From: an uncultured Collinsella sp.
GTDB taxonomy: Bacteria > Actinomycetota > Coriobacteriia > Coriobacteriales > Coriobacteriaceae
Assembly (NCBI GenBank): GCA_959601045.1
Contig: CAUGNZ010000045.1
Span: 1 to 11,910, forward strand
DNA: 11,910 nt
Direction of reading: 5' to 3'
Part shown: positions 1 to 5,365 of the stretch, one piece after another
How positions within the stretch are numbered: position 1 is the first letter of the stretch
Layout of the letters: each line of letters opens with the position of its first letter
Notes under the pieces: model-generated
What the model saw: the letters and a program-made list of their open reading frames with translations, nothing else
Databases searched by the model: none
Told to the model about the DNA's origin: nothing
Translations under genes and position numbers: made by a program

Positions 1-81
1 GATGTCTACCTCGACTGCGATATGTCGCTCGCCGAGGCCGCGACGAGATGGTGTTGCGTCTGCCCCATTTGGTGCTTCTAG
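1..81 (+). CDS. Possible 3' end of an unidentified plus-strand gene (partial)
   Basis: Frame 1 is open from the left edge to a TAG at 79-81. Most of its codons end in G or C, as in the genes elsewhere in the window, and a strong plus-strand terminator follows about 20 bases later, so a plus-strand gene probably ends here. The reading begins DVYLDCDMSLAEAA. This faintly resembles the C-terminal cytoplasmic domain of cation diffusion facilitators (a strand followed by a SLEEAH-like helix start), but it is far too short to name. The last residues (RWCCVCPIWCF) look unnatural, so a frameshift or a decayed gene is possible. Frame 3, which stops at 90-92, and frame 2, which stops at 95-97, are also open. 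Identity unknown. Confidence 0.35.
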   Translation, partial: DVYLDCDMSLAEAATRWCCVCPIWCF

Positions 82-101
82 CTCAAATTTGATCTGATGT
101 A

Positions 102-134
102 AGGCCCGTGCAATCCTGCATGGGCCTTTCTTTT
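102..134 (+). terminator. Rho-independent terminator, plus strand
   Basis: An 11-base-pair stem (AGGCCCGTGCA at 102-112 with TGCATGGGCCT at 117-127, one G-U pair) closes a four-base ATCC loop and is followed by TTCTTTT on the plus strand. The T-run is only on the plus-strand side, so it ends transcription coming from the left edge. It faces the minus-strand unit that ends at 551, so the two units converge. Confidence 0.9.
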
Positions 135-326
135 GGCAATTGCTCGACCGATTCGTGGCTTGAAACACAAATTATCGAGTTAAGGAGACATGGGGTCACA
201 CAGCGGCTCTCAGAGCGCCCGCCGCACTCCCCCGCCATTACCCTGCGGCGTCCTCGTATAGAGCCCATCCCGCTTGGCGTTTCGTTGCAACAGCCCACTT
301 GTCCACCGATCAAGTGAACTACTGGA

Positions 327-394
327 ATAAATACAGCGACATGCTTGTCCGTTATAGTCGCTATATCTGTGTTAATCGCCGCGATAAATACAGC
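327..394 (+). repeat. 11-base direct repeat ATAAATACAGC, two copies
   Basis: ATAAATACAGC occurs identically at 327-337 and 384-394, 57 bases apart, in the gene-free region. The second copy forms part of the 61-base-phased motif listed next. No function can be assigned; two 11-base copies are more than expected in so short a region but do not amount to a known element. Confidence 0.6.
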
Positions 395-512
395 CTGTAC
401 TCGGCTGCATACCAGCTACGCGTATGTAGATTCATATCGCGTTAATAAATCGGCTCAAGCGCGTGCAAAACGCGCAAGTAGCCGCAAAAGGCGATTATCG
501 CGTAGGTAGATT
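375..512 (+). repeat. Three copies of ATCGC-N4-(A/G)TA(A/G)AT at exact 61-base spacing
   Basis: ATCGC starts at 375, 436 and 497, exactly 61 bases apart each time. In the first two copies it is followed after four bases by ATAAAT (384-389 and 445-450). In the third, GTAGAT lies at the nearly equivalent position (506-511). Two of the three ATCGC cores (375-385 and 491-501) sit in short near-palindromes with GCGAT. The bases between copies are not clearly conserved, so this is a degenerate tandem array or a set of spaced sites rather than a recent duplication. Confidence 0.5.
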
Positions 513-524
513 TTTGGCACCCTG

Positions 525-554
525 TTGCTTAATCAAAATTAAGCAATTGCTTAA
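525..554. repeat. Nested palindromes built from TTGCTTAA
   Basis: TTGCTTAAT (525-533) and ATTAAGCAA (538-546) form a perfect nine-base-pair inverted repeat around a CAAA loop. The right arm is at once the left half of a second, perfect 16-base palindrome, TTAAGCAATTGCTTAA (539-554). The middle arm can therefore pair with either neighbour. No T-run follows the first hairpin on either strand, so it is not an ordinary terminator. The palindrome resembles the kind of site bound by dimeric repressors, but no regulator gene is nearby. Confidence 0.6.
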
Positions 555-586
555 AACAAAAAAGGTCAGACACTAGGTGCCTGACC
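551..586 (-). terminator. Rho-independent terminator, minus strand
   Basis: Read on the minus strand, GGTCAGGCAC and GTGTCTGACC form a ten-base-pair stem with one G-U pair around a three-base loop (564-586), followed by TTTTTTGTTTT. It lies just downstream of tRNA-Pro and is the only terminator seen after coaBC, so it probably ends both the tRNA transcript and readthrough from the long operon. Confidence 0.92.
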
Positions 587-596
587 TGCAAACTTC

Positions 597-673
<77 letters not shown>

Positions 674-712
674 AAGCTTTTGTTTGTTGCTCTGCTCTCG
701 CTCGCAACAGGG

Positions 713-745
713 AGTATATTAACCCGAAACTTTAGACTTGTGCAA
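713..745 (-). promoter_or_regulatory. Probable sigma-70 promoter for tRNA-Pro
   Basis: In the 80-base gap between coaBC and the tRNA the minus strand has TTGCAC (745-740) as a -35 candidate and, 18 bases on, the overlapping -10 candidates TAATAT (721-716) and TATACT (718-713). Transcription would begin near 705, about 30 bases before the tRNA 5' end. This gap is A+T-rich compared with the genes and has no terminator for coaBC, so the tRNA may also be made by readthrough and processing. Confidence 0.45.
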
Positions 746-753
746 GAACTTTT

Positions 754-1965
754 TTATAAATTTTGAAGCAAGTCCAAAATTGTATCTGCGAGCTGGGGTT
801 TTGTTAGAACGGGAAGTTCTTTCGTACCTGTTGTGCTCACAATCCAGGCCTTGTTAGTGTCGGTTCCAAAGCCTGAATCGGCGCGCGAGACATCGTTGGC
901 GATAATTACATCGCAACCCTTGCGGGCAAGTTTGCGCTGCGCGTACTCCACGACGTTATCGGTCTCGGCCGCAAATCCGATCACGCATCGCTCTCCCTTT
1001 TGGCACGAAAGCTCGGCCAAAATATCAACCGTCTCGACTAGTTCGATGCGATCCAGGCGCTCGTTGGCCTTTTTGAGCTTGTGGTTGGCAGGGGCCGCGG
1101 GGGTGTAGTCGGCGACGGCCGCAGCGCAAATGGCAGCGTCGGCCGTCTGGAAGGCGTTTAACGCCGCCTGCAGCATCTCTGCGGCGGTCTGCACGCGCAC
1201 GCACTTTACGCCGCGAGGAATATCGAGCGATGTCGGTCCCAGCACGAGCGTGACGGCGGCACCGCGACGTGCGGCCTCCCCCGCCAGGGCGATACCCATC
1301 TTGCCCGAAGAACGGTTGCCAATGAAGCGCACCGGGTCGATCGGCTCGTGCGTGGGGCCGGCGGTGATGACGATGCGCTTGCCCGTCAGGTCTTGCGGCA
1401 CGGGGTTGAGCACCTCACAGACAGCCTCGACGACGTCCTCGGGCTCGCTCATGCGTCCCGTGTCCACGTCGCCGCAGGCAAGGTAACCGCTACCCGGACC
1501 CACAACATTGACACCGCGCTCGCGCAGCGTGGCCATGTTGGCCTGCGTGGCCGGTGCCTTCCACATGCCATTGTTCATGGCCGGTGCGATCACGATGGGG
1601 CGCGGCGTGGCAAGCAGCGTGGTGGAGATGAGGTCGTCGGCGATGCCGTTGGCCATCTTAGCGATGATGTTGGCCGTCGCGGGCGCCACGACCACCACGT
1701 CGGGCTCCTGCGCCAGCGAGATATGGTGGATGGGGTCGGAGGGGTCGTCGAATAGGCCCACGGCAACGGGCTCATTGGTGAGTGCGCGGAAGGTGAGCGG
1801 CCCCACGAACTCCGTGGCGTGCTCGCTCATGACGACCTTGACGTGGGCGCCGCGCTTTTGCAGCAGGCGTACGATGTTGCACGACTTATAGGCGGCGATC
1901 CCGCCGGTAATGCCCAGCAGGATCGTTTTTCCCTCAAGTTGCATTGAATTGTTGGGTGCCGCCAT
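754..1965 (-). CDS. coaBC: Bifunctional phosphopantothenoylcysteine decarboxylase / phosphopantothenate-cysteine ligase
   Basis: This enzyme makes 4'-phosphopantetheine in two steps of cytosolic coenzyme A synthesis: ligation of cysteine to 4'-phosphopantothenate (CoaB), then FMN-dependent decarboxylation (CoaC). The 403 residues are the usual length. The N-terminal flavoprotein domain (about 11-185) shows GITGGIAAYKS (18-28), the catalytic-histidine region DPIHHISLA (77-85), PAMNNGMW (128-135) and LACGDVDTGRM (162-172) with its active-site cysteine C164. The C-terminal ligase domain (about 193-403) shows ITAGPTHEPIDPVRFIGNRS, AAAVADYTP, the HKLKK lysines (295-299), GFAAET and the AND segment. 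The ATG at 1965 has AAGGAAG eight bases upstream, inside the end of the preceding gene; M8 is a weaker alternative. It starts three bases after the zinc-ribbon gene and is probably the last protein gene of the operon. Confidence 0.96.
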   Translation of the reverse strand: MAAPNNSMQLEGKTILLGITGGIAAYKSCNIVRLLQKRGAHVKVVMSEHATEFVGPLTFRALTNEPVAVGLFDDPSDPIHHISLAQEPDVVVVAPATANIIAKMANGIADDLISTTLLATPRPIVIAPAMNNGMWKAPATQANMATLRERGVNVVGPGSGYLACGDVDTGRMSEPEDVVEAVCEVLNPVPQDLTGKRIVITAGPTHEPIDPVRFIGNRSSGKMGIALAGEAARRGAAVTLVLGPTSLDIPRGVKCVRVQTAAEMLQAALNAFQTADAAICAAAVADYTPAAPANHKLKKANERLDRIELVETVDILAELSCQKGERCVIGFAAETDNVVEYAQRKLARKGCDVIIANDVSRADSGFGTDTNKAWIVSTTGTKELPVLTKPQLADTILDLLQNL

Positions 1966-1968
1966 CGT

Positions 1969-2688
1969 TTAAGCTTCCTTGCTCGGGAGCACCAGCAGGC
2001 GGTGGCAGTACGGGCAGTGCGTAATCTCGCTACCGTCGTGGTTGAGGTCACTCATGGACGATGCCTGCAGCGCGGTGTGGCAGACCGTGGGGATGTTGCC
2101 CTTGATGGTCTCGACGGCCAGGCCGCGGAACTGCTTGAGCAGACGTTCGTAATCGGTGAGCACGTCGGTCGGCAGCGTGGCGGCAAGCGCGGTGCGCTCC
2201 TTGGTGGCGGCATCGATCTGAGCCTGCAGATTGGCAGCCTTGGCGCGGGCAGCCTTGGTATCGGCCTTCACGCCCTCCTCGAACTTGGCGATGATGGCCT
2301 GCGCGCGAGCCTCTCGGTCAAGCGCTTCCTTATGGGCGACGACGACGTCCTTGCGGGTGTGCTCGATCTTGTCCAAGCGCTTGGCCAGGGTGGCGAGCTC
2401 GTTCTCCAGGTCCTGAACCTCGCGGTAGTCGGAGCCGTCCACGTGGCGCTTCTTGGCGGCCTCGGTGGCGTTGTTGGTCTGAATCTCGGTGGTGTTGAGA
2501 TCGTCGAGCTCAATGTCCAGATCCTTGCGCTGGGCGTAGAGCTTGGTCATCTCGGACTTGAGCTTCACATAGGTCTTGCGCTTGGAAGCGAGCTCCTTGA
2601 GCTCCGGCATATTGGCAAGTTCGCTCTTGTTGCGGGCGAGCTCCAAATCGATCTGTTGCAGCTTGAGTAGCGTAGCGCCGGCGCTCAT
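1969..2688 (-). CDS. C4-type zinc-ribbon domain coiled-coil protein (DUF164 / zf-RING_7 family)
   Basis: Predicted cytosolic protein of 239 residues: a long charged, heptad-like helical region (about 5-185) and a C-terminal zinc-ribbon segment (about 195-235). The family includes Helicobacter pylori HP0958, a coiled-coil hairpin with a zinc ribbon linked to RpoN and flagellin mRNA; in most bacteria the role is unknown. The C-terminal pair is intact (HCPYCHRLL, C225 and C228). The first pair, normally CxxCH, reads PTVCH here, so one expected zinc ligand is proline (P200) and only C203 remains. I chose the ATG at 2688 rather than an in-frame ATG 12 codons upstream because 2688 has a strong ribosome site, overlaps the Nif3 stop as ATGA and begins with the family-like MSAGATLLKLQQIDLEL. 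Nif3 next to a zinc-ribbon gene is a pairing I recall from many Actinobacteria and Firmicutes, suggesting linked but undefined roles. Confidence 0.88.
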   Translation of the reverse strand: MSAGATLLKLQQIDLELARNKSELANMPELKELASKRKTYVKLKSEMTKLYAQRKDLDIELDDLNTTEIQTNNATEAAKKRHVDGSDYREVQDLENELATLAKRLDKIEHTRKDVVVAHKEALDREARAQAIIAKFEEGVKADTKAARAKAANLQAQIDAATKERTALAATLPTDVLTDYERLLKQFRGLAVETIKGNIPTVCHTALQASSMSDLNHDGSEITHCPYCHRLLVLPSKEA

Positions 2689-3494
2689 AAGTTCTCTCCT
2701 TTTGTCACAGTCCACCATTGGCAAGGGTTCAGTATTTTAATCACATGACGGGGGTCGACCCCGGCGTCAACTGCAGAGTTCATCAATATATCAACGAACG
2801 GCTCCTCGGAGCGGTCGTGGCCGAGCAAGATCACCGGCAGCCCGCGCAAGGCAAGGTCCTGTGCCACGTGGTAGCCTGCCTCGCCCGTCACGATAACATC
2901 TGCGCCCGCGGCGATGGCGAGCTCTCCAAAGTCGCCTAAGGAGCCGCCCAAAATGGCGATGGTGCGGCACGGGTGATCTGCCTCGCCCCACACGCGCGGG
3001 TCGCTGCCAAACTCCTGGGCGGCGCGGGCGGCAAGGTCGCGCAGGCTGCAGGGGTCGTTGAGGGTCGCAAGGGCGCCCAGACCGGTGAGTTCAGGCTCGT
3101 CCGCATGCTCCAGCGAGCTTATGGGCTTTGCGCCTAGCAAATCGCTCAGGCGAACGCGCGCTTCGTGCGAGCGGTCCAGGTTGGTGTGAAGCGAGATGAT
3201 GCTCACGCCGCAACGAGCTGCCTCGTACAGCGCGGCGCTGCATTGGGGGCGTGTGGAATCCGACGGACAAAACGCCTCGGGCGCCTTGATATAGATGGGA
3301 TGATGCGTTAGCAGCACGTTGGCGCCGGCCTCCTGGGCGCGGTGCACATTGGCTTCGGTCGCATCGAGTGCGCAGGCAACACCGGTAATCTCCGCGGCAG
3401 GGTCGCCGACGGAGAATCCTACATGGTCCCAACTCTCGGCATCGGTCTTGGGATAGCGTGCCAGCAGCGCGCGCTCAAGCTCGGCGACGATCAT
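2685..3494 (-). CDS. Nif3-like dinuclear metal centre hexameric protein (NIF3/YbgI family)
   Basis: A 269-residue member of the NIF3 family, toroidal hexamers with two metal ions per active site. They are often annotated 'GTP cyclohydrolase I type 2', but the physiological reaction is not settled. Visible hallmarks are WDHVGFSVGDP (22-32; most members have N in place of H), LLTHHPI (61-67, metal-binding His pair), HTNLD (103-107), GEAGYHVAQDLALRG (204-218) and LGHDRSE (224-230) with late metal ligands H226 and E230. The length matches the short form of the family, without the central insert of Bacillus YqfO. Its ATG overlaps the stop of the cysteine desulfurase gene as ATGA, and its own TGA overlaps the next ATG in the same way, so all three are probably translationally coupled. 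Only a weak ribosome site (TAGGCG) precedes it, which fits coupling. Confidence 0.92.
   Translation of the reverse strand: MIVAELERALLARYPKTDAESWDHVGFSVGDPAAEITGVACALDATEANVHRAQEAGANVLLTHHPIYIKAPEAFCPSDSTRPQCSAALYEAARCGVSIISLHTNLDRSHEARVRLSDLLGAKPISSLEHADEPELTGLGALATLNDPCSLRDLAARAAQEFGSDPRVWGEADHPCRTIAILGGSLGDFGELAIAAGADVIVTGEAGYHVAQDLALRGLPVILLGHDRSEEPFVDILMNSAVDAGVDPRHVIKILNPCQWWTVTKGENL
2696..2702 (-). promoter_or_regulatory. Ribosome binding site that fixes the zinc-ribbon protein start
   Basis: AAAGGAG on the minus strand lies seven bases before the ATG at 2688. It sits inside the last codons of the Nif3 gene. The in-frame ATG at 2724 has no comparable site, so 2688 is preferred. Confidence 0.8.
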
Positions 3495-4669
3495 GCGGCG
3501 CCTACGATCGAGAGCAGCGTCTGGGCAAACTCGTCCAGATCGTCCGGATTCACGCGGTCGTCAAAGGAAATGCGTAGTGCGCCCAATGTCTGCTCGCGAC
3601 CGATGCCCATCGCGCTTAAAACATGGCTCGGGTCCATGCTGCCACTCGAGCATGCCGAGCCTGCCGACACCTCAAAGCCGGCGGCGTCGAGCTTGATGAT
3701 GAGTTCCTCGGAGTCCATGCCGTCAATGTAGATCGATACCATGCCGGGCAGACGGTCGGCTTGTGCGTAGTCACCCATGGTGGCGTGAATGCGCTGGTGG
3801 GCCGTAAGCGTGGCGTAGAGCTTGTCGGAAAGGGCTTGCAGCTTCGCGCGCTCCTGAGCCACATGGGGCGTCAGAGACGAGGCGGCAGCGGCAAAGGCGA
3901 GCTGCGTTCGCAGGTCTTGCGTGCCGGCACGACGACCGGCCTCCTGTCCGCCGCCAAAGATGCGCGGGCGCAGCGGCGTGCGGCTCTTAAGGTAGAGTGC
4001 GCCAGATGCCACGGGACCGCCAATCTTGTGGGCTGCGACGGACATGGCGTCGACGCCCAGCTCGGTGACATCGAGCGGAATATGCAAGTAGCCCTGGATG
4101 GCATCGGTGTGGAACAGGGCACCTGCGGTGTGCGCAGCTGCGGCAAGCTCGCGGATGGGCTGCACCACGCCGGTCTCGTTGTTGGCGACCATAATGCTCA
4201 CGAGCGCCACGTCGTCGCTGAGCAGCTCGACAAGCGTGGCAGGCTCAACGTAGCCCGCGCGGCAGGGCTGTACCAGGTCGACGGTAAAGCCGGAGGCACG
4301 CAGCAGCGGCAGGTTGTCCAGAATCGAATCGTGCTCGATGGCCGAAACGAGTACACGACCGCGCTTGCGATCGCGCTGACGAGCGCCCTCGGCAAGACCG
4401 AGAAGCGCCAGCTGGTTGGCTTCGGTGCCGCCGTTAGTCAGTACAATCTCGGACGGGCGGACGCGCGCGCCAAAGCTGCGGGCGATCTCGCGACGTGCAA
4501 CCTCCAGACGCGCGGCAGCCTTGCGGCCGAGCGAATGCAGCGAGTTGGGGTTGACGCCGGCAAGCTCGCTGTCGTCGTACTCGCGCTGCGCAAGGAGCGC
4601 CTCGGCGCGCATGGGCGTCGAGGCGGCATAGTCAAGATTCACGGGTATGCGGTTTTGACCTGCGGTCAT
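3491..4669 (-). CDS. Cysteine desulfurase (NifS/IscS class, PLP-dependent)
   Basis: The enzyme removes sulfur from L-cysteine and passes it, as a persulfide, to iron-sulfur cluster or tRNA thiolation machinery in the cytosol. The 392 residues show the class V aminotransferase motifs in order: LDYAASTP (12-19), TNGGTEANQLAL (78-89), IEHDSIL with the PLP-stacking His (H113), NNETG (163-167), HTDAIQ (187-192), SVAAHKIGGP with PLP lysine K215, RRAGTQDL (246-253), SAGSACSSG with catalytic cysteine C340 (335-343) and RISF (367-369 core). The short cysteine loop points to the IscS/NifS group rather than SufS. It starts six bases after rpe, with AGGAGG 11 bases upstream of the ATG, and overlaps the Nif3 gene by ATGA. 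No scaffold (IscU/SufU) or thiolase partner (MnmA, ThiI) is in the window, so the acceptor is unknown; IspH and the radical SAM protein in this operon are plausible indirect clients. Confidence 0.93.
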   Translation of the reverse strand: MTAGQNRIPVNLDYAASTPMRAEALLAQREYDDSELAGVNPNSLHSLGRKAAARLEVARREIARSFGARVRPSEIVLTNGGTEANQLALLGLAEGARQRDRKRGRVLVSAIEHDSILDNLPLLRASGFTVDLVQPCRAGYVEPATLVELLSDDVALVSIMVANNETGVVQPIRELAAAAHTAGALFHTDAIQGYLHIPLDVTELGVDAMSVAAHKIGGPVASGALYLKSRTPLRPRIFGGGQEAGRRAGTQDLRTQLAFAAAASSLTPHVAQERAKLQALSDKLYATLTAHQRIHATMGDYAQADRLPGMVSIYIDGMDSEELIIKLDAAGFEVSAGSACSSGSMDPSHVLSAMGIGREQTLGALRISFDDRVNPDDLDEFAQTLLSIVGAA

Positions 4670-4675
4670 AAGGGT

Positions 4676-5347
4676 TTATGCCTCCTGTGCGGCCTCGTTG
4701 CCCAGCTTCTGCAGCAGCGCAACCTCGGCAGCGGGATCTTCGGACTTAAATACGGCAGAACCGGCCACGAGCACGTTGGCGCCGGCCTTGACGACCTCGG
4801 CAATGTTCTTGGGAGAAATGCCACCGTCGACCTCGATGAGGGGCGAAACGCCGTGGCGCTCGCACATGGCCTTGAGTTCGTGAAGCTTTGCGATGGTGCC
4901 CGGGATAAAGCTCTGGCCGCCAAAGCCCGGGTTCACACTCATGAGCAGCACCATATCGACGACGTCGATGATGCTCTCGAGCACGCACACGGGGGTGGCG
5001 GGGTTGAGCACCACGCCGGCCTTGACGCCGCGCTGCTGCAGATGCGTGAGCGTGCGGTGCAGGTGCGTGGAAGCCTCGTAGTGCACGGTGATCATGTCGG
5101 CACCGGCGTCGGCGTACCAATCGACCGTCTCGTCGGGGTTCGTCACCATGAGGTGCGCGTCGACCGGTACATCGGTGGAGCGCTTGACGGCCTTAAGGAT
5201 GTCAACGCCAAAGGTGAGGTTGCCGGTAAAGTGACCGTCCATAACGTCGAAGTGCACGTAGTCGGCACCGGCGATCTTGTCGAGTTCGCCCTTGAGGTTG
5301 GCCATGTCGGCCGAAAGGACAGACGGAGCGATTTTGATGGAACCCAT
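4676..5347 (-). CDS. rpe: Ribulose-phosphate 3-epimerase
   Basis: This cytosolic TIM-barrel enzyme interconverts D-ribulose 5-phosphate and D-xylulose 5-phosphate in the pentose phosphate pathway. The 223 residues are the normal length. Family motifs are APSVLSAD (7-14), VHFDVMDGHF (31-40), DAHLMV (63-68), MSVNPGFGGQSFI (136-148), IEVDGGI (171-177) and AGSAVF (195-200). The metal and catalytic residues H32, D34, H65 and D174 are all present. After DGHF the sequence is TGNLTFG, where many members have VPNLTFG or VPNIT; this is probably a lineage variant. AAAGG lies eight bases before the ATG, and the gene begins 18 bases after gpsA. It supplies pentose-phosphate intermediates and has no obvious special link to the lipid genes, so its place here is likely operon economy. 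Confidence 0.97.
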   Translation of the reverse strand: MGSIKIAPSVLSADMANLKGELDKIAGADYVHFDVMDGHFTGNLTFGVDILKAVKRSTDVPVDAHLMVTNPDETVDWYADAGADMITVHYEASTHLHRTLTHLQQRGVKAGVVLNPATPVCVLESIIDVVDMVLLMSVNPGFGGQSFIPGTIAKLHELKAMCERHGVSPLIEVDGGISPKNIAEVVKAGANVLVAGSAVFKSEDPAAEVALLQKLGNEAAQEA

Positions 5348-5365
5348 GGTAGAAGCCTTTCTGCG

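Larger units (their letters stand above)
135..550. other. Gene-free convergent intergenic region with many small palindromes
   Basis: Between two terminators that point at each other, about 415 bases carry no ORF with a believable start and ribosome site. The right half (317-550) is visibly richer in A+T than the genes and is crowded with short inverted repeats: TATAG-TCG-CTATA (353-365), ATCGC-C-GCGAT (375-385), CAGCC/GGCTG (391-407), CATAC/GTATG (409-426), GCGCGT/ACGCGC (459-475) and GCGAT-T-ATCGC (491-501). Motif repeats inside it are listed separately. No convincing sigma-70 promoter pair was found, so there is no direct sign of a small RNA. It may be just a spacer or a decayed element. 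Confidence 0.6.

Noticed and set aside
190..261. A 23-codon plus-strand ORF (MGSHSGSQSARRTPPPLPC...) after AAGGAG
   Set aside because: The AAGGAG at 182-187 is only two bases from the ATG, too close for normal initiation. There is no promoter, and it lies after a strong terminator with no downstream gene for a leader peptide to control.
108..317. A 69-codon plus-strand ORF and an overlapping 76-codon minus-strand ORF (83-313)
   Set aside because: The plus ORF starts inside the terminator stem and has no ribosome site. The minus one runs through the same terminator, shows no family likeness and is not positioned as part of either transcription unit.
435..450. Possible dif-like site (ATATCGCGTTAATAAAT)
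   Set aside because: It shares only loose A+T similarity with the right arm of known dif sites and lacks a matching XerC arm and central spacer. One short likeness in an A+T-rich spacer is not enough.
327..512. CRISPR array or iteron origin
   Set aside because: The repeats are 5-15 bases and degenerate, without identical 23-47-base repeats. There are no cas or replication initiator genes nearby and no DnaA boxes were seen.
525..546. TTGCTTAAT hairpin as a second terminator
   Set aside because: The stem is A+T-rich and weak, and neither strand has a T-run straight after it.
2002..2670. A 222-codon plus-strand frame rich in Leu, Gly and Val
   Set aside because: It is the mirror of the coiled-coil gene: Glu/Lys/Ala helix codons read backwards give Leu/Gly/Val-rich sequence. 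It has no motif.
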